NCBI GenBank assembly: GCA_013285425.1
Contig: CP053447.1
Span: 502,001 to 566,000 of the forward strand
From: Ignavibacteriota bacterium
GTDB lineage: Bacteria > Bacteroidota > Ignavibacteria > Ignavibacteriales > Ignavibacteriaceae
Reading direction: 5' to 3'
DNA: 64,000 nucleotides
The translations under genes were made by a program, and so were the position numbers. Below, in pieces: positions 9,195-17,531 of the stretch (positions within the stretch are counted from its first letter, which is position 1; each line of letters opens with the position of its first letter). The notes under the pieces are model-generated. The model saw only the letters and a program-made list of their open reading frames with translations. It did not search any database and had not been told where the DNA came from.

Positions 9195-12100
9195 TCAGAT
9201 CAAATCATTCAGTAAATCTATAAGATCAGTTCTGCTGAATGGTTTGGAGAGATAATGTGTACAGCCGGCATTCAGAAATTCTTCTTTTTCACCCGGCAGT
9301 GCAAAAGCAGTTAGTGCAACAATCGGAATTTTTTCATAACCCTTTATGCTTTTTATTTTTTGAGCAACTTCAATTCCCGAAAGCCCAATTCCTAAATTTA
9401 TATCAAGTAATATTAATTTATAATCATTGATTGATGCCATAGTAATTGCTTCCTGTCCCGAAAGAGCGAAGTCCATTTCACAGATGTTCTTCAAAAACAA
9501 TTTTGCAATATCTCTGCTTGCAGAATCATCATCAACCATTAAGATTTTATTTAGATTATTTAAGCTACCAGTCTCTTCAGTTTTCTTATCCGATTTTCTC
9601 TTCTCTTTTTGTTCTTTATCCTTTGACTTGGCGCTTTGCAGGGGGAAAATAACCTGAAAACTTGAACCGCTGCCGAATTTACTTTTAAGAATAATTTCGC
9701 CAGACATCATTTCAACAAGTTTCTTGGTTATTGTTAATCCCAATCCAGTGCCTTCAAACTGTCTGTTCAATCCTTCACTAACCTGTCTGAAAGCTTCAAA
9801 TATTATCTTCTGGTTTTCATCTCTTATTCCAATTCCGGTATCGGTAATACTTAAGGAAGCATATCTAAGATCATTCTTCTTAAAAGATTTTATCTCAGCG
9901 GTAACAGAGCCGGATTGTGTATATTTTATAGCATTCGTCATAAGGTTGTTAAAAATCTGAAAAAGCAAATGTTCATCTGCAAGAATATATACATCACTTT
10001 TAGATTTCTTAACGTGCAGCTTAAGATCTTTTTTATCTGCAAGCGCAGTAAACAGTTTTATATTTTCGTTTACAAATCCGGCTAAATTAATTTCGGTGTA
10101 GTTAATCTTAATTTTATCTGTTTCTATTCTTGAAAGATCCAGTACATTATTCAGAGTTTCGAGAAGTCGTTTGCCGCCTAAAAGAATTGTTTCAGCCATA
10201 TCTGCATGTGCAGGATTTTTTATTTCATTTCTTAATATTTCAGCAAAACCAAGAATACCTACCAGCGGCGATCTTAATTCATGACTAACATTAGTAAAAA
10301 AGTTGCTCTTTATTCTGGATACCTGTTCAGCTTTTTCTTTTGCATCGGTTAGTTCCTTCTGCCTCATTTTGGCTTCAGTTATATCCATACTTACGGCTGC
10401 AAGAGCAATTGGTTTTCCTGAGTCATCAGTTATAAGCGAAGTTGATAAATATATTGGAAATTCTTCACCGTTCTTTCTTTTATTCATCAGTTCGCCTGTC
10501 CAGCCGCCGGCAAGTGTTTGAAGATGAATTTCTTTAACAACTGCGGGGTCGTTATTCATTGAACGGATAAATGAAATCGGTTTGCCGATGATTTCGGTTT
10601 GAGAATATCCATAAACTCTGCTGAAAGACTTATTAACAAAAATTATTTTATCACGTATATTAGTTATGCATACGCACTCAGAAACATTTTTTAATGTTTG
10701 AGCGAGAATATTTACTTTTTCCTCAGACAACTTCCGTTCAGTAATATCTGTTATAAAACCTTCAAGGCAAACAACATTTCCGAAATCATTATAAATAGCA
10801 CGTCCTTTTTCCCATACCCATTTTTCCAAACCCTGCCAGGTTATAATTCTGTACAATAAAGTAAAAGGTTCATGGTTTGCAACTGCATTCTGGATTATTT
10901 CATAAACTAAAAGCTGATCGTTTTTATGAATGAGACTTGCATAACTTATTTGCTTGTCATTTATAAGTTCATCTTGTCTGTAACCGGTTAACTGATAACA
11001 TCCTTCACTCACAAATTCCATTGTCCAGTTAATGTTATTTTTACAACGGTAAGCCATTCCAGGCAGGTTACTCATTAATGTTGCAAGCTCGCGTTTTTGT
11101 TCTGAGATAATTCTTTCTGAATTTTTTCTTTCGGTTATATCTCTTACTATTGCCTGAACAAAAACCAAGTTACCCAACTGAATTCTGTTTAAACTTATTT
11201 CCGCTATAAAAATGCTGTCATCAAATCTTTTATGAGTCCATTCAAAGAACTGCAGTTGTCCCGATAGTGCATCATCAATTTTTTTCTTTCCTTTCAGGCT
11301 TGATAAAGAGCCGTCTGACTGATATTCAGGTGAAAGATCGTAGGGAGGAATATCTTTGAACATCTCTTTAGTACATCTAAATAGTTCAAGTGTTTTCTGA
11401 TTGCAGTCAACTATTACCCCGTTAAAAACTAAAATTATTGCATCATTAGCAGACTCAAAAAGTGTTTTATATTTTATCTCACTCTGTATAAGTGCTTCAG
11501 TTGCTTTATATTTTTCTGTTATATCATTAAAAAAGACAGCGATAGTATTTGAAGTTAACTGCATTACTGAAAACTCAAAAACTCCTTTTAAATAATTATC
11601 CTCATAGTTTAACTGCATATTTAAAAGAGATTTGCCGGTTTTTAGTACTGACTTGAATTTTCCAATAAAATTATCTTTTAAAAGTCCGGGAAAAATATCC
11701 TGTATTTTTTTTGAAATGAGTTTATAAACATCAATTTTTAGTTTATTAACGGCTGATTGATTTGTGCTTATCAGGATCAGATCATCATTTTCATCCATCC
11801 TGTAAACTAAAACTCCCAAAGGCGAAGCATCAAGCATATTCTGGAGACTTTGAGCAAGTTTCTTTGCATTCTCTTCAGCGTTCTTTTGATAGGTTATATT
11901 ATCGCAGACAAAATTTATTTCTGTAATAATTTCAGTATCTGCGGTAGTATAAATTGTTTCGCGGACCCAGAAACTTTGACCATTCTTTCTAAGCATTATC
12001 ATTTCATGTGAAGATTGCTTACCCGGATTTAGCAATACATATTGTATTTGTCTTTCAATTCTTTCACGCTCAGTAAGAATATAAATATCCGAAATGTCAG

Positions 12101-12299
12101 ACCCGATTAATTCATCAACTTCATATCCAAGTTCAGATGCACCGTTTTTATTAATGGAAATAATTTTTTTATCCAAAGAAACTGTGAAAAGAATCAGCGG
12201 ATAATTCTCGTAGAGCAGTTTGTACTTTATCTTATCCTCTGTGGATATATTTATTCCGTTGCTTAAAGAATTATTTATTTTTTTTGGGTCAGATTGCAT
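9195..12299 (-). CDS. Soluble multi-PAS hybrid histidine kinase with receiver
   Basis: A 1034-aa protein with no membrane segment. Five PAS modules can be picked out in series, beginning near residues 25, 145, 270, 395 and 525, several followed by a PAC-like ITERK tail. Then come HisKA with H673 (NVSHELRSP), HATPase_c with NLMTNAIKY, DTGIGI and GTGLGL boxes, and a C-terminal receiver with D966 (LLDINLG). Unlike the kinase at the left edge there is no Hpt domain, so transfer to an external Hpt protein or direct signalling through the receiver are both possible. Cofactor-binding residues in the PAS domains cannot be assigned by eye. Start ATG at 12299. Confidence 0.93.
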   Translation of the reverse strand: MQSDPKKINNSLSNGINISTEDKIKYKLLYENYPLILFTVSLDKKIISINKNGASELGYEVDELIGSDISDIYILTERERIERQIQYVLLNPGKQSSHEMIMLRKNGQSFWVRETIYTTADTEIITEINFVCDNITYQKNAEENAKKLAQSLQNMLDASPLGVLVYRMDENDDLILISTNQSAVNKLKIDVYKLISKKIQDIFPGLLKDNFIGKFKSVLKTGKSLLNMQLNYEDNYLKGVFEFSVMQLTSNTIAVFFNDITEKYKATEALIQSEIKYKTLFESANDAIILVFNGVIVDCNQKTLELFRCTKEMFKDIPPYDLSPEYQSDGSLSSLKGKKKIDDALSGQLQFFEWTHKRFDDSIFIAEISLNRIQLGNLVFVQAIVRDITERKNSERIISEQKRELATLMSNLPGMAYRCKNNINWTMEFVSEGCYQLTGYRQDELINDKQISYASLIHKNDQLLVYEIIQNAVANHEPFTLLYRIITWQGLEKWVWEKGRAIYNDFGNVVCLEGFITDITERKLSEEKVNILAQTLKNVSECVCITNIRDKIIFVNKSFSRVYGYSQTEIIGKPISFIRSMNNDPAVVKEIHLQTLAGGWTGELMNKRKNGEEFPIYLSTSLITDDSGKPIALAAVSMDITEAKMRQKELTDAKEKAEQVSRIKSNFFTNVSHELRSPLVGILGFAEILRNEIKNPAHADMAETILLGGKRLLETLNNVLDLSRIETDKIKINYTEINLAGFVNENIKLFTALADKKDLKLHVKKSKSDVYILADEHLLFQIFNNLMTNAIKYTQSGSVTAEIKSFKKNDLRYASLSITDTGIGIRDENQKIIFEAFRQVSEGLNRQFEGTGLGLTITKKLVEMMSGEIILKSKFGSGSSFQVIFPLQSAKSKDKEQKEKRKSDKKTEETGSLNNLNKILMVDDDSASRDIAKLFLKNICEMDFALSGQEAITMASINDYKLILLDINLGIGLSGIEVAQKIKSIKGYEKIPIVALTAFALPGEKEEFLNAGCTHYLSKPFSRTDLIDLLNDLI

Positions 12300-12400
12300 T
12301 TAATTTTTAATTAGAAATACTTTTATGACAAGAAATTGTCTTGCGTTAAAATAAGAAACTTATAGCAATTAGTTAACAGGTTTATTGTAAAAATATTTAG

Positions 12401-12431
12401 TTGGGATAGTTTTAAAAGCGGTATATCTTTA
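12401..12431 (+). promoter_or_regulatory. Bacteroidota-type promoter for truA
   Basis: TTG at 12401-12403, a 20-nt spacer, then TATCTTTA at 12424-12431. This fits the Bacteroidota housekeeping consensus TTG-N19-21-TAnnTTTG with one mismatch in the last base. It puts the expected start of transcription about 20 nt before the TTG start codon of truA. Confidence 0.6.
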
Positions 12432-12459
12432 CAATGTCAATTAAAAACACATTAAATTT

Positions 12460-13188
12460 TTGAAAAACTATAAACTGATAATTCAATATGATGGAACTGA
12501 ATATGCCGGCTGGCAGATCCAGGAAAAATGTAATACTGTACAACAAACTATTACCGATGCGATTGAATTATTGTTAAATGAAAAAATTAATCTTATTGGA
12601 TCGGGTAGAACCGACAGCGGTGTTCATGCTGCCGGACAAGTTGCAAATTTCCGCACAGAAAATGTAATTGATATTTATAGATTTAAACATTCATTAAATT
12701 CTATTCTTCCCTATAGTATCTCAATTAAAAAAATGGATGAAGTATCATTGGATTTCCATGCCAGATATGATGCAAAAAGAAGAATTTATTTTTACCTGAT
12801 TTCCAACACTAAAAGTCCTTTCTTTAGAAATTATAGTTATTTTTATCATAAGGAAATTGATTTACCAAAACTTAATTATCTTTCTAAAATAATTACTGGT
12901 ACAAACGATTTTACATCATTCAGCAGAAAAAATTCGGAGGTTGAAAACAGGATCTGTACTGTCTATCAGATAGGCTGGCGCAAGATCCGTGAATTGATCC
13001 TTTTTTATATTAAAGCAGATAGATTTTTACATGGAATGGTTAGAACAATTGCCGGAACATTGTTAAGATCACAAGAATTGCCGGAGCCCGAAATTTATCT
13101 TAACAGAATATTTGAATTAAGAAACAGAGAATCTGCGTTTGAAGCTGTGCCTGCTAAAGGGTTATTTTTGTATAAGGTCGAGTATTAA
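12460..13188 (+). CDS. truA: tRNA pseudouridine(38-40) synthase
   Basis: A 242-aa TruA that converts uridines 38-40 of the tRNA anticodon arm to pseudouridine. The catalytic Asp is D52 in GRTDSGVHA. The N-terminal KLIIQYDGTEYAGWQ and the FHARYDAKRR segment are typical of the family. The start must be the TTG at 12460: an in-frame stop lies at 12442-12444, and the only nearby ATG (12434) is in another frame. A short 5' leader is expected from the promoter at 12401-12431. Confidence 0.93.
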   Translation: MKNYKLIIQYDGTEYAGWQIQEKCNTVQQTITDAIELLLNEKINLIGSGRTDSGVHAAGQVANFRTENVIDIYRFKHSLNSILPYSISIKKMDEVSLDFHARYDAKRRIYFYLISNTKSPFFRNYSYFYHKEIDLPKLNYLSKIITGTNDFTSFSRKNSEVENRICTVYQIGWRKIRELILFYIKADRFLHGMVRTIAGTLLRSQELPEPEIYLNRIFELRNRESAFEAVPAKGLFLYKVEY

Positions 13189-13265
13189 AATTGAAAATGT
13201 CCGGATTAAAAAATTGTTTTATATCAGCAGCCCGAAGTAAGTATAATAATTAAATTAAATTGCCT

Positions 13266-13715
13266 ATGGAATTTTTTATTCAAATACATTTAAAGATAAT
13301 TCATTTTCCGATTGCATTATTGTGTGTTTATCCATTTATTGAATTACTGTATTTTATCACACAAAAAGAATACTATAATAAAACAGCTTTTTTATTTCTG
13401 GCAATTGGTATTTCTACTGCTTTATTTGCAGTTCTTTCAGGCAATCGAGCTGCTGAAATAATCAGTAGTTGGCAATCGGATTCAAAGCAAATTTTTGAGC
13501 AGCATCAGCTTTACGCAAATATAACAGTATGGTTTTTCTCAGCTTTGCTTGGAATAAGATTTATTGTGAACAAAAAATATTCTTCTAAAAGGATTATAGC
13601 TTTTATCTTTTTTATCATTTCTTTATTTGGTTTGTTCGCAATTTATCAAACAGGGCATTATGGCAATTTATTATCAAAACAGATAACTATTAATTCGCAG
13701 GATATTGTTAAATAA
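13266..13715 (+). CDS. DUF2231-like four-helix membrane protein
   Basis: A 149-aa integral membrane protein with about four transmembrane segments. It has a His-containing first helix (HLKIIHFPIALL) and a second His in EQHQLYA, the pattern of DUF2231 proteins, which have a conserved histidine per helical hairpin and may bind haem or metal; no function is established. An in-frame TTG at 13260 precedes the ATG at 13266 that I prefer. It sits between truA and a beta-barrel protein on the same strand, which gives no functional hint. Confidence 0.68.
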   Translation: MEFFIQIHLKIIHFPIALLCVYPFIELLYFITQKEYYNKTAFLFLAIGISTALFAVLSGNRAAEIISSWQSDSKQIFEQHQLYANITVWFFSALLGIRFIVNKKYSSKRIIAFIFFIISLFGLFAIYQTGHYGNLLSKQITINSQDIVK

Positions 13716-13732
13716 TTAATTAAACATAGTTT

Positions 13733-14341
13733 ATGATTAAGACTGTAACTACAACTAAATATTTTCTGATTTTAATATTTCTTTTTCAATTGTCCATTTA
13801 TGCTGAACAACCGCCATCGGGCAGCGTATCCGGACTCTTTATGTCTTTTGGAGTTGGTCCAAGATTTCCGGTTGCAGAGTTTTCAAATACTTCGAACTTT
13901 GGATATGGCGCTGATTTGGAATTATCTTATACTGATAATGAATTTCTACCCGTGTTTTTATACGCAAAAATAGGTTTTGAACAATTCCTCGGTTCTCAAA
14001 GTTTCTATAAAGGAAGCGATTACTCCAATTATCACATAAATGCAATTCCGGTTAATATTGGTGCACGATATTATTTTTCTCCGTTACTGGAAAATATAAT
14101 TTTACTGATGCCCATTGCTCAGATTTCTGCAACATATTGTTATTCACATACTCTCAATGAATTTGATAAAAACTCAGGGAAAAATAATTTCTCAGAAGAT
14201 AAACAAGAATTTGGTTTTAGTGCCGGAGCAGGATTTTCAATGTTTATGATGGAGTTAGTAGCTTCTTATAATTATCTGCCTGAAAAACAATTTGTTTCTT
14301 TGGATCTGAAAGTAAGGATTCCTTTAACTATTAATTTTTAA
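13733..14341 (+). CDS. Small outer-membrane beta-barrel protein
   Basis: A 202-aa exported protein with a signal peptide of about 24 residues (ends near IYAEQ). The mature part alternates polar and hydrophobic residues as in an 8-strand OmpX/PorT-like barrel and ends in Phe (LTINF), the usual BAM recognition residue. I cannot assign a specific role. It lies 17 bp after the DUF2231-like gene and 10 bp before the enoyl-CoA hydratase. Confidence 0.7.
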   Translation: MIKTVTTTKYFLILIFLFQLSIYAEQPPSGSVSGLFMSFGVGPRFPVAEFSNTSNFGYGADLELSYTDNEFLPVFLYAKIGFEQFLGSQSFYKGSDYSNYHINAIPVNIGARYYFSPLLENIILLMPIAQISATYCYSHTLNEFDKNSGKNNFSEDKQEFGFSAGAGFSMFMMELVASYNYLPEKQFVSLDLKVRIPLTINF

Positions 14342-14351
14342 GAGGTAAAAA

Positions 14352-15134
14352 ATGGATTATAAAAATCTACTGCTCAATGTTAACCAGAACATCGGGCTGA
14401 TAACTATAAACAGACCGGATAAATTAAACGCACTTAATCGCGAAACCCTGACAGAACTAAAAGTGGTTTTAGAGAAATTAAGATCAGATGAAAATATTTT
14501 TGTAGTGATAATTACCGGAAGCGGTGAAAAAGCTTTTATAGCAGGTGCAGACATCTCTGAGATCAATAAATTAAATATGTTAGAGGGTAAAAAATTTGCT
14601 GAGTTTGGTCAGTCAGTTTTTTCTTTGATTGAAAAATTTGAAAAACCCGTTATTGCAGCAGTTAATGGGTTTGCACTCGGCGGCGGCTGTGAGCTTGCTT
14701 TATCCTGTCATATAAGATATGCCGGCGAAAATGCAAAGTTTGGACAACCCGAAGTTAATCTTGGTATTATTCCGGGTTATGGCGGAACACAAAGATTAAC
14801 CAGACTTATCAATTCCGGAAGAGCTGCTGAAATGATTTTAACAGGCGATATGATTGATGCAAATGAAGCATTAAAAATTGGTTTGGTTAATAAAGTTTAT
14901 CCTCAAAGTGAATTACAAAGTTCGGTTTTTGATATAGCGGTTAAAATTGCTTCCAAAGGTCAGCATGCAATCCGATTAGCATTAAAAGCTATCAAAGCTG
15001 TTGATGAGGTTACTTTGCAGGAAGGACAAAATTTAGAAGCAGCTTTATTCGCTCTTTGCTGTGGAACTGAGGACTTTAAGGAAGGTACAAAAGCATTTCT
15101 GGAAAAAAGAAAACCGGTATTCCTGAATAAATAA
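14352..15134 (+). CDS. Enoyl-CoA hydratase (crotonase family)
   Basis: A 260-aa crotonase that hydrates trans-2-enoyl-CoA to 3-hydroxyacyl-CoA. The oxyanion-hole segments are AGADISEI (64-71) and GFALGGGCELAL (107-118), and both catalytic glutamates of true hydratases are present: E114 (GGCELA) and E134 (GQPEVNLG). This separates it from isomerase or dehalogenase relatives. Short-chain (crotonyl-CoA) activity is the likely role; an acyl-CoA dehydrogenase is encoded about 30 kb away. AAGAGG is upstream of the ATG. Confidence 0.9.
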   Translation: MDYKNLLLNVNQNIGLITINRPDKLNALNRETLTELKVVLEKLRSDENIFVVIITGSGEKAFIAGADISEINKLNMLEGKKFAEFGQSVFSLIEKFEKPVIAAVNGFALGGGCELALSCHIRYAGENAKFGQPEVNLGIIPGYGGTQRLTRLINSGRAAEMILTGDMIDANEALKIGLVNKVYPQSELQSSVFDIAVKIASKGQHAIRLALKAIKAVDEVTLQEGQNLEAALFALCCGTEDFKEGTKAFLEKRKPVFLNK

Positions 15135-15145
15135 TTAAACAATCA

Positions 15146-16162
15146 GTGTTAAAATTTTCTCTTAAAAATATTTCAATTGCTCTTTTAATTGCGGTAATCA
15201 TTCTGCTTTTCATTAATGTTTTTATTAATAAGTTTGTTGAAAAAAATGAACAAGCAGAAAACCGGGAAGAAATATCCGGAGAATTGATTGACAGTTTATT
15301 CAGATCGGCTTTATATAATTATGGAATTAAGGATAGCTGGATCAAAAAGAAAAAAATTAAAAAAGTATCAGGTGATTCGCTTTTCGCTTCATACAGTATT
15401 TCCGTTCCCGCAGATGTTCCGATTAATTTACTGCAATTGGAAGTAAAAGATTTATTGTGGGATTATGATGCAGATATTGTTAGCGAAGAAATAACCAAAG
15501 AGAAAAAAGTCCTCCTTAAAATTAATTCAGAAAAATATTTGAAGTTAGCTGCCGAACTTATTTATGATGATAGTATTAGAAGAGAGTTTGGAGCGGTTTC
15601 TTTTTTAGTATCAGATATAAAGCCGGATAATTTGGAAAAATATAACGAACTGTTACGAACCCCTGAATTATTTTTCGCTGTTCTTGTTCCGGATAGTAAA
15701 TCAAAGTCTTTGTTAAAAGATCTGAAAAATTTTGAAAGGAGGTTTGCAGTAATTCTTAATGATGATATAACAGAATTTGATTATAAACTATCATCTTCGA
15801 TTTCAGAAGACAGAACATTGCTCTCGTTAAAGAATATCATCTCTGCATTTAATTCTGCAGCATTTTTTATTGTTGATGTTAAATCAGATTTATATAAATC
15901 CGTAAACTATAAAGTGATTGAAGACGCATTAAAAAAGAGAAATATTAAAATTGTTAAAAGCAGCAGATTTGATGTATTAAAAATTAATTCTCTTAGTCCC
16001 GAATCAAGTTTCGGCGGATATATTAAGGCTTTGGGTAAAAGTGAAGAAAGAGTAGTGCTTATATCAGCAGAGGATTATTTACTGATTACAGAACTGATTC
16101 CAGAATACAGAAAAATTGGTTATCGGTTTATTCAGCCCGGTGAATTAGTATTAAACATGTAA
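15146..16162 (+). CDS. Unknown membrane-anchored protein
   Basis: A 338-aa protein starting at GTG 15146. One N-terminal transmembrane helix (about 9-28) is followed by a charged extracytoplasmic region. Residues about 130-330 have an alternating beta/alpha pattern with short conserved-looking pieces such as ELFFAVLVPDSKSKSLLKDL and FAVILNDD. That pattern is reminiscent of divergent polysaccharide deacetylase (YibQ/DUF610) proteins, which also have one N-terminal helix. I do not see a complete metal-binding triad, so this is only a hint. It follows the enoyl-CoA hydratase by 11 bp. Confidence 0.7.
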   Translation: MLKFSLKNISIALLIAVIILLFINVFINKFVEKNEQAENREEISGELIDSLFRSALYNYGIKDSWIKKKKIKKVSGDSLFASYSISVPADVPINLLQLEVKDLLWDYDADIVSEEITKEKKVLLKINSEKYLKLAAELIYDDSIRREFGAVSFLVSDIKPDNLEKYNELLRTPELFFAVLVPDSKSKSLLKDLKNFERRFAVILNDDITEFDYKLSSSISEDRTLLSLKNIISAFNSAAFFIVDVKSDLYKSVNYKVIEDALKKRNIKIVKSSRFDVLKINSLSPESSFGGYIKALGKSEERVVLISAEDYLLITELIPEYRKIGYRFIQPGELVLNM

Positions 16163-16165
16163 AAA

Positions 16166-16807
16166 TTATATTTGAACATTCCCATATAAATCAACCTCAT
16201 AAATTCCTACACCCAGATTTTGTATTTGCTGAATAATTTTTGTTTTATCACCGACAAGCACAATTGTTAAAGCATTATTATTAATAAAATAATTTGCTGC
16301 CTGATTAACTTCAGCTTTACTTACTGAGTTTACATTATCAACGTAATTAGAAAAGTAATCGGGGGATAAATCAAACAGTACTCTACCGGATAAACCGGAT
16401 GTAAGCTGTCCGTAAGTTTCAAAGCTCAATGGAAATCTTTTTGTTATAGATGATTTTGCAAATTCAAGCTCAGAATCTTTAATACCGCTTTTTATCTGCT
16501 CCAGTTCGAAAAGAATTTCATTAACAGCATTAGCAGTATTTTCTACTCCACAAGAGGTTGAAACTTCAAAAAAAGCAGCATCTTTGAAATAATTAAATCT
16601 TGAAGTTGCTCCGTATGTATAACCGTTTCTTTCTCTTAGATTTAGATTTATTCTGCTGGTAAACTGACCGCCGAGAATTGTATTAAGTAAAAGCGCTTGG
16701 AAAATAATTTTTCTTATTTCTTGGTTCGGATAAATGACCAATTCTGATTTCGGTTTATGCGGCATCGTCTTTATGATATACATAGATATTCTTCTTGGTA
16801 GCCGCAA
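16166..16807 (-). CDS. C-terminal fragment of the broken M16B partner subunit
   Basis: An open piece of 213 codons. Its first 35-40 residues are out-of-frame translation of the first fragment and are not M16-like. Homology begins at ALLLNTILGGQFTSRINLNL and runs through GYTYGATSRF to the natural end, matching the second M16 domain. True coding in this frame therefore starts near 16697, with no good start codon there. Independent expression is doubtful. Confidence 0.5.
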   Translation of the reverse strand: MRLPRRISMYIIKTMPHKPKSELVIYPNQEIRKIIFQALLLNTILGGQFTSRINLNLRERNGYTYGATSRFNYFKDAAFFEVSTSCGVENTANAVNEILFELEQIKSGIKDSELEFAKSSITKRFPLSFETYGQLTSGLSGRVLFDLSPDYFSNYVDNVNSVSKAEVNQAANYFINNNALTIVLVGDKTKIIQQIQNLGVGIYEVDLYGNVQI

Positions 16808-17531
16808 AATTATTCCGGATTGATTTTACAGAACCGTCATTAGTCCAGTCTTTAAGATATTTGTTAAGAATGTTCCTAAGATTTTCAGTATCAATATTAC
16901 CTGCCGCAATAAGGGTAGAGTTTTTTGGATAGAAAAAATCAGCATAGAATTTTCTCACATCGTCTCTGGTTAAAGAAGATACTGTATCAGTATAACCGAT
17001 AATAGGAAAGGCATATGGATTATCATTCGAAAAAATAATCTTTCTAAAAATCTGATCGGCTGCATAATCCGGTTTATCTTTACTTTGCAAAATTCTGATA
17101 AGCAGTTTCTTTTTCTCACGCTCGAAATCGTAGCCGGTAAAATCAGGAGATAAAATAACTTTAGAAAAAAGTTCAATAGACCTTTCAAAATGTTCCGATA
17201 ATGACTGAAGATTAATATTTATCTGATCTTTATTTGCAGACAAACCAAAATCAATACCAAGCATATCGAATTCATCACTTAAATCAAGAGCACTAATTCC
17301 GCCGGCACCTTCATCAATCGTAAGTGTTGTAAGATGAGATAATCCTTTTTTTAATTCATTATCAAATTTACTTCCAGCATTTATGTTCATTAAAATTTTA
17401 ATTATTGGAAGATTCGTTTTCCGGATAAAGATTACTTTTAATCCGTTATCCAAACAGAATTCCTCGGGCAAAGGAAGAGTAAACTTAATGTTTGAAATCT
17501 CAGTTGGTTTATTTTTTCGGTTTAATCTCAT
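16755..17531 (-). CDS. N-terminal fragment of the broken M16B partner subunit
   Basis: An open piece of 258 codons ending at the premature TAA (16755-16757). It carries the first M16 domain (LPLPEEFCLDNGLKVIFIRK start, DYAADQIFRKIIF, then FYPKNSTLIAAGNID). It overlaps the catalytic subunit's stop by ATGA, so the pair was built as a coupled operon. If translated alone it would make half a clamshell without the R/Y substrate-contact motif. Listed apart from the whole pseudogene so the open piece is on record. Confidence 0.6.
   Translation of the reverse strand: MRLNRKNKPTEISNIKFTLPLPEEFCLDNGLKVIFIRKTNLPIIKILMNINAGSKFDNELKKGLSHLTTLTIDEGAGGISALDLSDEFDMLGIDFGLSANKDQININLQSLSEHFERSIELFSKVILSPDFTGYDFEREKKKLLIRILQSKDKPDYAADQIFRKIIFSNDNPYAFPIIGYTDTVSSLTRDDVRKFYADFFYPKNSTLIAAGNIDTENLRNILNKYLKDWTNDGSVKSIRNNFAATKKNIYVYHKDDAA

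Larger units (their letters stand above)
16166..17531 (-). pseudogene. M16B peptidase, non-catalytic subunit, interrupted by a stop and a frameshift
   Basis: The two open pieces on this strand are halves of one M16 protein. Reading on in the first frame past the TAA at 16755-16757 gives TEIRIGHLSEPRNKKNYFP, the expected mid-protein sequence, with TAA standing where a CAA (Gln) codon would fit. Then at CCAAGCG (about 16697-16700) one extra A shifts the frame into the second piece, ALLLNTILGGQFTSR. So there are two lesions about 55 bp apart: one nonsense and one +1 insertion. The N-terminal half lacks HxxEH (it has GLSHLTTLTIDEG), and the C-terminal half keeps the R..GYTYG substrate-contact motif. 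That is the non-catalytic partner of two-subunit M16B peptidases. Natural decay and sequence error are both possible. Confidence 0.85.

Noticed and set aside
13199..13255. Possible 18-codon ORF after truA (MSGLKNCF start)
   Set aside because: No ribosome binding site, no similarity to a known small protein and too short to support.
16697..16807. Programmed frameshift or stop readthrough in the M16 partner gene
   Set aside because: There is no slippery heptamer at CCAAGCG, and two separate recoding events within about 55 bp would be needed; decay or sequence error is simpler.
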